A program made the position numbers and the translations under genes. The notes below the pieces were generated by a model. That model was given only the letters and a program-made list of their open reading frames with translations, ran no database searches and was not told the origin of the DNA. A stretch of DNA of 42,893 nt from Chlorobiota bacterium (lineage in GTDB: Bacteria > Bacteroidota > Bacteroidia > Bacteroidales > B39-G9): NCBI GenBank assembly GCA_013152655.1, contig JAADFW010000082.1, positions 1-42,893 on the forward strand. The letters are read 5' to 3'. Below, one piece after another: positions 1 through 6,920 of the stretch. Positions within the stretch are counted from its first letter, which is position 1, and every line of letters begins with the position of its first letter.

Positions 1-1
1 T

Positions 2-91
2 AGAAATGATGTACCTTTATTTCATTTTGTATTTGCATCTAATAACAAAAACGCAAAGAAGATTGCAAAACAAATCATTAAAAGCACTTAA
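2..91 (+). CDS. tcmP: 3' end of a three-Cys-motif partner (TcmP-like) gene
   Basis: Partial gene entering from the left edge. Frame 2 is open from base 2 and ends at TAA 89-91, followed by a second in-frame TAA at 92-94. The 29 visible residues include FHFVFASNN and end in KQIIKST. From memory, this resembles the C-terminal end of TcmP proteins, where a hydrophobic strand leads into a FASKN-like motif and a lysine-rich helix. TcmP genes are known to sit directly upstream of DUF5131 genes, and the DUF5131 ATG here begins 5 bases after the stop, which supports the call. The molecular role of the family is not settled. Only the tail is visible, so the identification rests on one short motif plus context. 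Confidence 0.55.
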   Translation, partial: RNDVPLFHFVFASNNKNAKKIAKQIIKST

Positions 92-96
92 TAATT

Positions 97-849
97 ATGG
101 CACATAAAATTGAATGGACAGAACAAACGTGGAACCCTTCAGCAGGTTGCACTAAAATTAGTTCGGGATGTAAAAATTGCTATGCGGAAGCAATGGCAAT
201 TCGTTTACAAGCTATGGGAGTAGAGGGTTATGAAAATGGTTTTACATTTAACACTGTACCAAGCCGTTTAAATGACCCTTTTAGAAGAAAAAAACCGACA
301 GTCTATTTTGTTAGTTCAATGAGCGATATCTTTCATAAGGATATGCCGGAAGATTATTTAAATAAAATATTTAATGTAATTAAAGAAACCCCACATCACA
401 CCTACCAAATTTTAACTAAAAGGGAAGATAGAATGTTTAAATATTTATCGAAAAGGGATATTCCAAAAAATATATGGTTGGGTGTTACTGTTGATAACCG
501 TAAAGAAGGGCTTCCGAGAATTGACAAATTAAGACAATTGCAAGCAAGCGTATTATTTCTATCAGTTGAACCACTGCTTGAAGATTTAGGTAAAATAAAT
601 CTAAAAAATATTGATTGGGTTATTGTTGGAGGAGAGAGTGGAAACAGAGCAAGACCAATGGAAAAAGAGTGGGTTATGAACATAAAACAACAATGTGAAA
701 AAGAAGATGTTGCGTTTTTCTTCAAACAATGGGGAACTTGGGGTTCAGATAAAGTTAAAAGAAATAAAAAGTTAAACGGAAAAGAGATTGATGGTAAAGT
801 TTGGCAAGAATATCCGGAAGTTATTGAACAACAATTTGCTGTGGTATAA
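97..849 (+). CDS. DUF5131 (phage Gp37/Gp68-like) three-Cys-motif protein
   Basis: Protein of 250 residues. The N-terminus carries WTEQTWNP followed by the three-cysteine motif C18-X6-C25-X2-C28 and then YAEAMA, the signature of the DUF5131/phage Gp37-Gp68 family. The middle reads YFVSSMSDIFHKDMPEDY, then ILTKR, then WLGVTVDN. The C-terminal half has FLSVEPLLEDLG, a WVIVGGESG glycine-rich loop near residue 175, and FFKQWGTWG near the end. All of these are family blocks in the usual order, so the gene looks full-length and intact. The cysteines could bind a metal or Fe-S cluster, but that is inference. The biochemical activity is unknown. It is probably co-transcribed with the truncated upstream gene (5-base gap). 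The pair often lies in mobile or defence-like regions, consistent with the broken restriction gene that follows. Confidence 0.85.
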   Translation: MAHKIEWTEQTWNPSAGCTKISSGCKNCYAEAMAIRLQAMGVEGYENGFTFNTVPSRLNDPFRRKKPTVYFVSSMSDIFHKDMPEDYLNKIFNVIKETPHHTYQILTKREDRMFKYLSKRDIPKNIWLGVTVDNRKEGLPRIDKLRQLQASVLFLSVEPLLEDLGKINLKNIDWVIVGGESGNRARPMEKEWVMNIKQQCEKEDVAFFFKQWGTWGSDKVKRNKKLNGKEIDGKVWQEYPEVIEQQFAVV

Positions 850-916
850 AAAAAGAAGATATCCTGAAAATAAATCAAGAAAGTATGCAAGTTATTTACC
901 ATTTTGGGCATAAAAT

Positions 917-971
917 CTTATGTGATGCTTATGTGATAATCAAGCAAATCTTATTTGATACTTATTTGACG
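917..971 (+). repeat. Five-unit array with strict 11-bp phase upstream of hsdR
   Basis: Units start at 917, 928, 939, 950 and 961. The first two read CTTATGTGATG and CTTATGTGATA; the last two read CTTATTTGATA and CTTATTTGACG. The middle unit, ATCAAGCAAAT, is unrelated on this strand but is exactly 11 bp, so the phase is kept. The array ends 25 bp before the hsdR ATG at 997. Spacing close to one helical turn suggests a row of protein-binding sites, such as an operator controlling the restriction gene. The regularity is seen directly; the function is inferred. Confidence 0.6.
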
Positions 972-1644
972 ATATCGAAAAAATAAATTGTTTATTATGA
1001 ACGAAGCAGAAACAAGAGCCGAATTAATAGACCCAAAACTTAAAGCCAATGGCTGGGGCATAGTTGAAGGTTCGAAAATTCTGCGTGAGCGAAATGTATA
1101 TAAAAACGCCGATGGTGTTAAAATTACTGACGGCAGAATACAAGTTGGCGGTGGTAGGAAAAAACCACTTATTGCCGACTATATTTTGGCTTACAAAGGA
1201 ATTAAACTTGCTGTTGTTGAAGCCAAAAGCGATGAATTGGAAGTTGGCGAAGGAGTTGCACAAGCCAAACTTTATGCTCAAAAACTACATTTGGACTATA
1301 CCTACTCTACCAACGGAAAAGAGATTTATCAAATCTGTATGAAAACAGGCGAGGAAAAACTCGTTGATAATTTTCTTTCGCCCGACGAACTTTGGAGCGA
1401 AGTTTACAGCGACCAAAACGAGTGGAGAGACAAATTTGCATCCGTTGCTTTTGAAGATAAATCTGGAACATGGCAACCTCGCTATTATCAGGAAATTGCT
1501 GTAAAAAACACCTTAGAGGCTGTTGCACAAGGTAAAAACCGTATTTTGCTTACCCTTGCCACAGGAACAGGAAAAACAGCCATTGCATTTCAAATTGCGT
1601 GGAAATTATTTCATACTCGTTGGAACTTATCTGCAATGAACAAC

Positions 1645-1702
1645 GGACAATTGACAATGGATAATGAAAATAATTCTCAATTGTCAACTGTCAATTATCA
1701 AT
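1645..1702 (+). repeat. Palindromic repeat, copy 1, translated in frame within hsdR
   Basis: The left arm (1645-1667, GGACAATTGACAATGG then ATAATGA) and right arm (about 1675-1700, TCTCAATTGTCAACTG then TCAATTATCA) are imperfect inverted repeats. The 32 bases at 1671-1702 recur exactly at 1996-2027. It encodes an insert containing NSQLSTVNYQ between the Walker A region and the RPRILFLADRN block, a place where HsdR proteins normally lack it. AATTGACAATGG-type repeats are widespread in Bacteroidota genomes, from memory. Confidence 0.7.
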
Positions 1703-1819
1703 CAAGGCGGCCGAGAATTCTGTTTCTTGCCGACCGTAATATTCTCGCCAATCAGGCATTTAACTCATTTTCGGCATTTCCCGAAGATGCAATGGTTCGC
1801 ATAAAGCCAAAAGAGATAA

Positions 1820-1857
1820 AGAAAAAAGGTAAAGTGCCAGAAAAAAGGTAAAGTGCC
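1820..1857 (+). repeat. Exact 19-bp tandem duplication causing frameshift
   Basis: Two identical head-to-tail copies of AGAAAAAAGGTAAAGTGCC (1820-1838 and 1839-1857). The extra 19 bp moves the frame by one and brings the TAA at 1849-1851 into frame. Deleting one copy joins EIKKKGKVP directly to TNGSIFFTIFQTF, the expected HsdR sequence. Confidence 0.95.
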
Positions 1858-1906
1858 TACAAATGGCAGTATCTTTTTTACCATTTTTCAGACTTTTATG
1901 TCAAAA

Positions 1907-2028
1907 TCAATTGATAATGGGAAATTGAAAAAGGACAGTGATAAAATAATAGATAATAATATTAGTCAATCAGAAAACATATCAAAATCGCAAACTAATT
2001 CTCAATTGTCAACTGTCAATTATCAATT
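1907..2028 (+). repeat. Palindromic repeat, copy 2, translated in frame within hsdR
   Basis: The right arm (1996-2027) is identical over 32 bases to copy 1. The left side (about 1907-1926, ATCAATTGATAATGGGAAAT) is a shortened, diverged inverted match. Between them lies a low-complexity stretch that encodes N-, K- and S-rich residues. After correcting the 19-bp duplication it is read in the same phase as copy 1, giving NSQLSTVNYQ again. It adds roughly 40 residues between FTIFQTFMS and NFGEYPKDYFDF. Confidence 0.65.
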
Positions 2029-2080
2029 CAACTTCGGTGAATATCCGAAAGATTATTTCGATTTTATTATAATTGACGAG

Positions 2081-2096
2081 TGCCACCGTGCCACCG
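2081..2096 (+). repeat. Exact 8-bp tandem duplication inside helicase motif II
   Basis: TGCCACCG occurs twice head-to-tail (2081-2088, 2089-2096), exactly at the codons of the DECH motif. Removing one copy gives IIIDECHRGGAND, the expected type I restriction sequence. With the first duplication the net insertion is 27 bp, so the original frame is regained downstream. Confidence 0.95.
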
Positions 2097-2467
2097 GGGT
2101 GGAGCAAATGACGAAGGCAATTGGCGCGGAATTTTAGAGTATTTCTCGCCTGCCGTTCAGTTGGGTTTAACCGCCACACCAAAACGAAAAGATAATGTTG
2201 ACACATACGCTTATTTTGGTGAGCCTGTTTACATTTATTCGCTAAAAGAGGGTATTAACGATGGCTTTCTAACACCTTTTAAAGTAAAACGAATAAAAAC
2301 CACACTTGACGATTATATTTACACAAGCGATGACGATGTAATGGAGGGAGAAATTGAAGAAGGAAAACTATATACCGAACCCGATTTTAATAGAATTATT
2401 GAAATTAAAGAACGAGAAGCAAAACGTGTTCAGATTTTTATGGATGAGATAAATCAGAATGAAAAAT

Positions 2468-2481
2468 CGATTGTCGATTGT
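2468..2481 (+). repeat. Exact 7-bp tandem duplication causing frameshift
   Basis: CGATTGT occurs twice head-to-tail (2468-2474, 2475-2481). Deleting one copy gives NEKSIVFCATQSHAAAVRDL, a conserved helicase block; as present, the frame ends at 2520. Confidence 0.95.
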
Positions 2482-3691
2482 ATTTTGTGCCACACAAAGC
2501 CATGCAGCCGCAGTTCGTGATTTGGTAAATCAATACAAAAAAAGCAAGGCCCCAAATTATTGTGTTCGCGTAACAGCAAACGACGGGGAAATAGGCGAGC
2601 AGTTTTTAAGGGAGTTTCAGGACAACGAAAAAACCATTCCTACAATATTAACCACATCGCAAAAACTTTCAACCGGAGTTGATGCCCGGAATATTCGCAA
2701 TATTATTTTAATGCGACCGGTAAACCAAATAATTGAATTTAAACAAATTGTAGGCCGCGGAACCCGCCTTTTTGATGGCAAAGAGTTTTTTACAATCTAC
2801 GATTTTGTAGATGCTTATCAACGCTTTTTAGACCCTGAATGGGACGGAGAACCACAACCCGAAGAACCTTATGCAGTTTGTGGCGAAATTCCTTGTGTTT
2901 GCGAAAAACAGCCACTAAAGCCTTGTCCTGTTTGCGGACAAAGGCCTTGCATTTGTGAAAAGGAACCGCCTGAACCTTGTGCAGTTTGCGGGCAAAGTCC
3001 ATGTACTTGTCCAAAACGTGTAAAGATTAAATTAAAAGACGGTAAAGAGAGAGAAATACAACATATGATTGCAACTTCGTTTTGGAATGCAGATGGCAAG
3101 CCAATTTCGGCACAAGAGTTTTTAGAAAATCTGTTTGGCGAACTGCCTAACTTTTTCAAAGACGAAAAAGAATTACGAGAGATTTGGAGCAATCCGCAAA
3201 CAAGAAAAACACTACTCGAAAAATTAGACGAAGCAGGCTTTGGCAAAGAAGAATTGAAAACACTTCAAAAACTGATAAATGCCGAAAAAAGTGATTTGTT
3301 TGATGTTTTGGAATATGTATTTGACAGCGATTTTAAGCCAATAACAAGAGAAGAAAGAGCAACAAGGGCAAAAGCCACCATTTTTGCGTTGCTAAACGAT
3401 AAACAGAAAGAATTTATTGAATTTGTACTGAATAAATATATAGAAGCAGGAATAAGCGAACTCGACCAGGAGAAACTACCAATACTGTTGCAAACAAAAT
3501 ATCAATCGTTGGAAGATGCAATGGAAATTTTAGGCGATGTTCAAAATATAAGTTCGTTGTTCATCGAATTTCAAAAACATTTGTATGATGAAAAGGTGGC
3601 ATAATAAAAGGAATTACAACCCGAAATCCATACACATCCCTATAAAAATCGGGATTTAACAACTTGCTTGAGCTCACTTTTGTCGGTTCTT

Positions 3692-3715
3692 GCCTGTCTG
3701 CCACTACAGGCAGGC
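3692..3715. repeat. Short GC-rich inverted repeat in the hsdR-sdh gap
   Basis: GCCTGTCTG, a six-base loop (CCACTA), then CAGGCAGGC form an imperfect 9-bp hairpin that is GC-rich compared with its surroundings. It lies in the 208-bp gap between two convergent genes. It could be a terminator stem without a U-run or a dispersed REP-like repeat; one copy cannot decide. The rest of the gap shows nothing I recognise. Confidence 0.4.
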
Positions 3716-3812
3716 TTTATTTCCCACGCTCTATCACATTACATCTTTCCGATTTCTCGGAATTCATTCAATTCAATCGGTATTATTAAAAAAATTCCGA
3801 TAATAAATTATT

Positions 3813-5162
3813 TCAGGTTAACACTGTTGGTATATTCTCGCTTTCAGGCAATCCGTATTCTTCATACATTTTAATGTTTAATTCTTCTAATGCATCTAAA
3901 ATTGGATTATAAATTTGAGAAATAACAGGAATATGCACACCGGTAGCGTCAATTTTATTTTCTAATATCATTTTTACTGCAATTGCTGCTGGCAATGAAA
4001 CTGTTCTTGCAATTGAAGTATCATTATTTAAAACGCCAAAATCTAACATATATGATTTTATCACTTCTTTGGTTCCGTTAGGATAACTGGCTAAAAATGT
4101 ATGTTGCATTGCTATCATATCACGCTCTTCTTTACCAGCCATCATTTTATTAATCATTATATCGGCTGTTACTTCAAAAGGAGAATCTATTTTCCTGTTT
4201 ATGGGTGTATCGTCAAACAAGCCCAACCATTCCATTGCAACTATTGGGTTTGAGTCAAGTGTAATTTTTAACATATCAGCAGTTTTTTGCTTAATGTCAT
4301 TAGCATTGTCGGCATCAATAAGTTTAGCAACCATTCCGGCTAAAGTCATGCCTTCCATATTAAATTTATCGTTGCTTAATAAATTTATCGCTTTCATGGC
4401 ATTCAATACTTCGCACCATTTTTTGTAGCGGAAAGTACCTCTGAAAATTGTGTTTGTTTCCGGAATATGGTAAAGATTAATGTATGGCAGTGAATCGCGG
4501 TTTGGATACACTTCTAATTTGCCTATTTCAGGAAAATCTAAAACCATTGGTTTTTTAAACAAGTCGGCAGTAGTAACTTCAATCAGTTTACCTTTTAGTA
4601 AATATTTACCGTCGTTATTACATGCCATAACAACACCTTTAGGAGCCCATGTAAATTTATAATTGAAAGGATTTTTTTCAACTTCAGGAGCTACCAAAGC
4701 ACCTGTAAATGAATAAAATTCTTCTACTTTTCCATTCTTGCCATGAATATAATCAATAATACGCATGGCTGACATATGGTCAATTCCCGGGTCAAGGCCT
4801 ATTTCATTTAATATTAATACTCCGGCATTCTTTGCAGCTTCATTCAAAACTAACATTTCCGGCTTGACATATGAAGTTGTAACCATGTTTTTTTTATGAG
4901 CTATACATTTTTTTGCCACCATAACATGGTATTCATAAGGCAATAAACTAACAGTTAAATCATGCTCTTCAATCAAATTATCTAAACGGTCTTCTTCATC
5001 AACTTTCCAGCTAATTGAAGTTCCATTTTTATGCCCGTTTATCTTGGCATCAGCTTTTGATTTAAACTGGTCTGCTAAAGTCACTAAAAAATCTCTGTCT
5101 AAAAGATAATCTACCATTGGCTTAACAACCATTCCTGCCCCAAGAATTAGTACTTTTTTCAT
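3813..5162 (-). CDS. Saccharopine dehydrogenase family protein (LYS9-like)
   Basis: Protein of 449 residues, about the size of fungal saccharopine reductase (LYS9). It opens with a Rossmann fold (KKVLILGAGMVVKPMVDYLL, the glycine-rich NAD(P) loop). Next come the family blocks VSLLPYEYHVMVAKKCI, VTTSYVKPEM and LNEIGLDPGIDHMSAMRIID, the last matching the conserved GLDPGIDHM block of this family. The C-terminal catalytic domain contains FYSFTGALVAPE and NPFNYKFTWAPKGVV. Family members interconvert saccharopine and alpha-aminoadipate semialdehyde plus glutamate. In Bacteroidota the true substrate is often uncertain and could be another carboxyalkyl amino acid or polyamine. It is a stand-alone gene with 188 bp between it and the SDR gene upstream, and the start is the ATG at 5162. 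Function beyond family level is inferred. Confidence 0.85.
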   Translation of the reverse strand: MKKVLILGAGMVVKPMVDYLLDRDFLVTLADQFKSKADAKINGHKNGTSISWKVDEEDRLDNLIEEHDLTVSLLPYEYHVMVAKKCIAHKKNMVTTSYVKPEMLVLNEAAKNAGVLILNEIGLDPGIDHMSAMRIIDYIHGKNGKVEEFYSFTGALVAPEVEKNPFNYKFTWAPKGVVMACNNDGKYLLKGKLIEVTTADLFKKPMVLDFPEIGKLEVYPNRDSLPYINLYHIPETNTIFRGTFRYKKWCEVLNAMKAINLLSNDKFNMEGMTLAGMVAKLIDADNANDIKQKTADMLKITLDSNPIVAMEWLGLFDDTPINRKIDSPFEVTADIMINKMMAGKEERDMIAMQHTFLASYPNGTKEVIKSYMLDFGVLNNDTSIARTVSLPAAIAVKMILENKIDATGVHIPVISQIYNPILDALEELNIKMYEEYGLPESENIPTVLT

Positions 5163-5350
5163 TTATGTTGATTAATTTGGTATAAAAAAGCAATAAAAGT
5201 ACTAACTATTTTATTTATGTAATAAGCTTTAATATGTTATTTAGCAGTAAAGCAAAAATAAAATTATTGCATAATTTATTTTTATAGGGAAACATTGTAT
5301 TGTAAGGTTTTCTTCTTCCTGAACATGAAACTAATGTTTACTCCATCTTT

Positions 5351-6163
5351 TTATTCGAGTGTGATTTTAATCATTTTTCTAAACCAGTTAAGAGGCAATA
5401 GCCATCTGAAAAACAGCATTATTCCGGCACCTCCTCCTACAGGATATCTTAATTTATTCCTGTTGTCGGTAGCAGCTTTATATATTTTTTTTGCTACAAT
5501 TAGAGGCCCTTGTGCTTTTTCTCCAAACTTTTGTGTTTTAGGCAAAACTACATTTATATAATTATCATAATCATGCAACCCTTCTTTAGAAAGAAGATCT
5601 TGTGAACGATCATAAAAATCTGTCTTTATAGCACCCGGTTCAATAATTTTAATTTTAATGTTTTTATTACTTAATTCATATTGCAGTGATTCTGAAAAGC
5701 CTTCAACAGCCCATTTGGTAGAGTGGTACAGGCTATATATAGGAAATGTTAGCTTGCCGCCGACAGAAGAAATATTTATTATTCGCCCGCTGTTTTTTTT
5801 ACGAAAATAGGGAAGTATTGCCCTTGTTACGTTCATTAATCCAAAAACATTGGTATTGAATTGCATTTCAATTTGCTCTTTAGTTGCTGCTTCAAATGCT
5901 CCTATTGTAGCATAACCAGCATTGTTCACTACAACATCAATTGTTCCGAAGTCTTTTAAAACATTTTCAATAGTTGTATTTATGGTATTTTCATCTAATA
6001 CGTCCAAACGATAAAGTTTTACATTTTTTAATTCGGCTAATTCATTTGAATTTTCCGGCTTACGCATAGTTGCCGCTACATTCCATCCTTTACTGCTAAA
6101 ATATTGCACAGTTGCTTTTCCAATTCCAGATGAGGAACCTGTAATTAAAATTGTTTTGTTCAT
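5351..6163 (-). CDS. Short-chain dehydrogenase/reductase (SDR)
   Basis: Classical SDR of 270 residues. The cofactor motif is TGSSSGIGKA at the N-terminus. Other SDR features are VVNNAG, the catalytic serine in INISSVGG, the YHSTK catalytic Tyr-Lys pair, and EPGAIKTDF. The last 25 residues are hydrophobic and basic (GIMLFFRWLLPLNWFRKM), suggesting membrane association. It probably reduces a carbonyl or oxidises an alcohol with NAD(P)(H); the substrate is not evident. It lies directly downstream of the TetR gene (68-bp gap). That gap contains a perfect 24-bp palindrome of FadR type, so it is a likely target of that repressor. Together with the acyl-CoA synthetase upstream, a role in lipid or fatty-acid metabolism is a reasonable inference. 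Confidence 0.85.
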   Translation of the reverse strand: MNKTILITGSSSGIGKATVQYFSSKGWNVAATMRKPENSNELAELKNVKLYRLDVLDENTINTTIENVLKDFGTIDVVVNNAGYATIGAFEAATKEQIEMQFNTNVFGLMNVTRAILPYFRKKNSGRIINISSVGGKLTFPIYSLYHSTKWAVEGFSESLQYELSNKNIKIKIIEPGAIKTDFYDRSQDLLSKEGLHDYDNYINVVLPKTQKFGEKAQGPLIVAKKIYKAATDNRNKLRYPVGGGAGIMLFFRWLLPLNWFRKMIKITLE

Positions 6164-6190
6164 TGTTTTGTTTTTTAATTAAATTGAATT

Positions 6191-6214
6191 TACAGAATGA
6201 ATATTCATTCTGTA
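6191..6214. promoter_or_regulatory. Perfect 24-bp palindrome, probable TetR/FadR operator upstream of SDR
   Basis: Perfectly self-complementary over 24 bp, with the core CAGAATGAATATTCATTCTG at 6193-6212. It lies 28 bp upstream of the SDR start (minus strand) and just after the TetR gene. The core fits the B. subtilis FadR consensus TGAATGAMTANTCATTCA as I recall it. A related sequence occurs upstream of the tetR gene at 6808-6823. Confidence 0.8.
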
Positions 6215-6231
6215 TTTGTTCTAAAAAATTA

Positions 6232-6795
6232 TTAGTTTATTTTAATGGCATCCCAACAAGCCTGAATAGCTTGTTCCATAACATCATTTTCAATTAATAG
6301 TTTTTTGTTCAAATGAATATTAGCAACAGAAACCAACATTCCGTAAACTATAGACAGCATAAGTTCGCTATTCATTTCTCTTAAAACACCTTTATTTATA
6401 CCGTCATTCATAAACTCAAAGATTACTGAATAATGCTTTTCATTTTCCTTTTTTGTTGCATCGGTAACAAACGGGGTATATTCACACTGTTCAATAAATC
6501 GGAATTCGAGTGGATTTTGAATGAAAAAATAGAAAATATTAACCCAGAATTTTTTAAAACTTACTTTAACCTGGTCTTCCTTATTAATATCCTTTTTAAG
6601 GGCGTCGCCCAGTTTCTTCTTTATTTCACTATATAATTCATTCATTAAAGCTTCTTTGTTACGGAAATACCTATAAATAGTGCCGGCCCCAACATTAGCC
6701 TTTTTGGCTACCATGGCCATTGGAGTTGCATGTAGTCCGTTTTTAACAACCAGCTCAAGGGTTGCCTTTAATATGGCTGTTCTTTTATCTTCCAT
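6232..6795 (-). CDS. TetR/AcrR family repressor, FadR-like context
   Basis: Protein of 187 residues. The N-terminal 50 residues are a TetR helix-turn-helix (RTAILKATLELVVKNGLHATPM, then KKANVGAGTIYRYFRNKEAL). The remaining helices form the ligand-binding domain. It lies between an acyl-CoA synthetase (upstream, same strand) and an SDR (downstream). Near-identical palindromes centred on TGAATATTCA occur upstream of both the SDR gene and the repressor gene, and the latter abuts its own predicted -7 box, so autorepression is likely. B. subtilis FadR has the same neighbour (lcfA) and a very similar operator, and responds to long-chain acyl-CoA. By analogy this protein may sense acyl-CoA. The ligand is inferred; the TetR fold and operators are visible. 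Confidence 0.85.
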   Translation of the reverse strand: MEDKRTAILKATLELVVKNGLHATPMAMVAKKANVGAGTIYRYFRNKEALMNELYSEIKKKLGDALKKDINKEDQVKVSFKKFWVNIFYFFIQNPLEFRFIEQCEYTPFVTDATKKENEKHYSVIFEFMNDGINKGVLREMNSELMLSIVYGMLVSVANIHLNKKLLIENDVMEQAIQACWDAIKIN

Positions 6796-6807
6796 TTATT
6801 AACTAAT

Positions 6808-6823
6808 GAATGAATATTCACTC
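6808..6823. promoter_or_regulatory. Second TetR/FadR-type operator upstream of tetR
   Basis: GAATGAATATTCACTC differs at one position from the 16-bp core of the palindrome at 6191-6214 and shares the centre TGAATATTCA (6811-6820). It starts immediately downstream of the predicted -7 box of the tetR gene on the minus strand, so a bound repressor would cover the transcription start. Confidence 0.7.
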
Positions 6824-6825
6824 CG

Positions 6826-6856
6826 CAAAGATGAATAATAAATTTGAAATTTCAAA
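6826..6856 (-). promoter_or_regulatory. Predicted Bacteroidota promoter of the tetR gene
   Basis: On the minus strand TTTG (6853-6856) is followed after 19 bp by CATCTTTG (6826-6833). This matches the -33 TTTG / -7 TAnnTTTG pattern with one mismatch and the expected spacer. Confidence 0.5.
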
Positions 6857-6884
6857 ACTAATTTTCAACGGGAAAAGATTTAGC

Positions 6885-6909
6885 TGCTATGAAATGAAAC
6901 TTCATAGCA
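6885..6909 (-). terminator. Hairpin after the acyl-CoA synthetase gene
   Basis: Perfect 9-bp inverted repeat (TGCTATGAA and TTCATAGCA) with a 7-base loop, starting 12 bp past the stop of the acyl-CoA synthetase gene on the minus strand. There is only a weak U-rich tail, so it may be an mRNA 3' end stabiliser rather than a strong terminator. Confidence 0.4.
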
Positions 6910-6920
6910 AGATTTAGTAT

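Larger units (their letters stand above)
997..3604 (+). pseudogene. hsdR: Type I restriction HsdR-like subunit, disrupted by three tandem duplications
   Basis: DEAD/DEAH-type restriction subunit of the EcoEI R kind. The N-terminus has the HSDR_N nuclease core (ADYIL then VVEAKS, a PD-(D/E)XK pattern). It is followed by Walker A (LATGTGKTA, about 1549-1575), DECH motif II (about 2074-2085), GLTATPKR, IVFCATQSHA, VGRGTRLFD and a C-terminal EcoEI_R_C-like domain. The reading frame changes three times, each at an exact tandem duplication: 19 bp at 1820-1857, 8 bp at 2081-2096 and 7 bp at 2468-2481. Removing one copy of each restores a single 857-residue frame with all motifs joined. As it stands translation stops at 1851, leaving nuclease plus motif I only. 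Two palindromic repeats add residues around 1645-1700 and 1907-2028, and an 18-residue cysteine repeat lies at about 2860-3015. The ATG at 997 is preferred over the in-frame TTG at 988. No hsdM or hsdS is visible. Confidence 0.9.

Noticed and set aside
402-911. 169-codon minus-strand frame opposite the DUF5131 gene
   Set aside because: Shadow of a clearly conserved plus-strand gene; its sequence resembles no known domain and ignores the stop and start positions of the neighbours.
917-971. CRISPR array or plasmid iterons
   Set aside because: Units are only 11 bp with no spacers, and no cas or rep gene is near; an operator is the simpler reading.
1820-2481. Phase-variable (reversible) switching of the hsdR gene through the tandem duplications
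   Set aside because: Three different duplications would all need to revert; a switch normally uses one repeat tract. Decay fits better, although population reads could reopen the question.
2790-3246. Minus-strand frames opposite the cysteine repeats of hsdR
   Set aside because: Mirror images produced by the repetitive plus-strand codons.
3668-3874. 68-codon plus-strand frame in the hsdR-sdh gap
   Set aside because: No ATG at its start, covers an inverted repeat and overlaps the 3' end of the saccharopine-dehydrogenase-family gene; no recognisable sequence.
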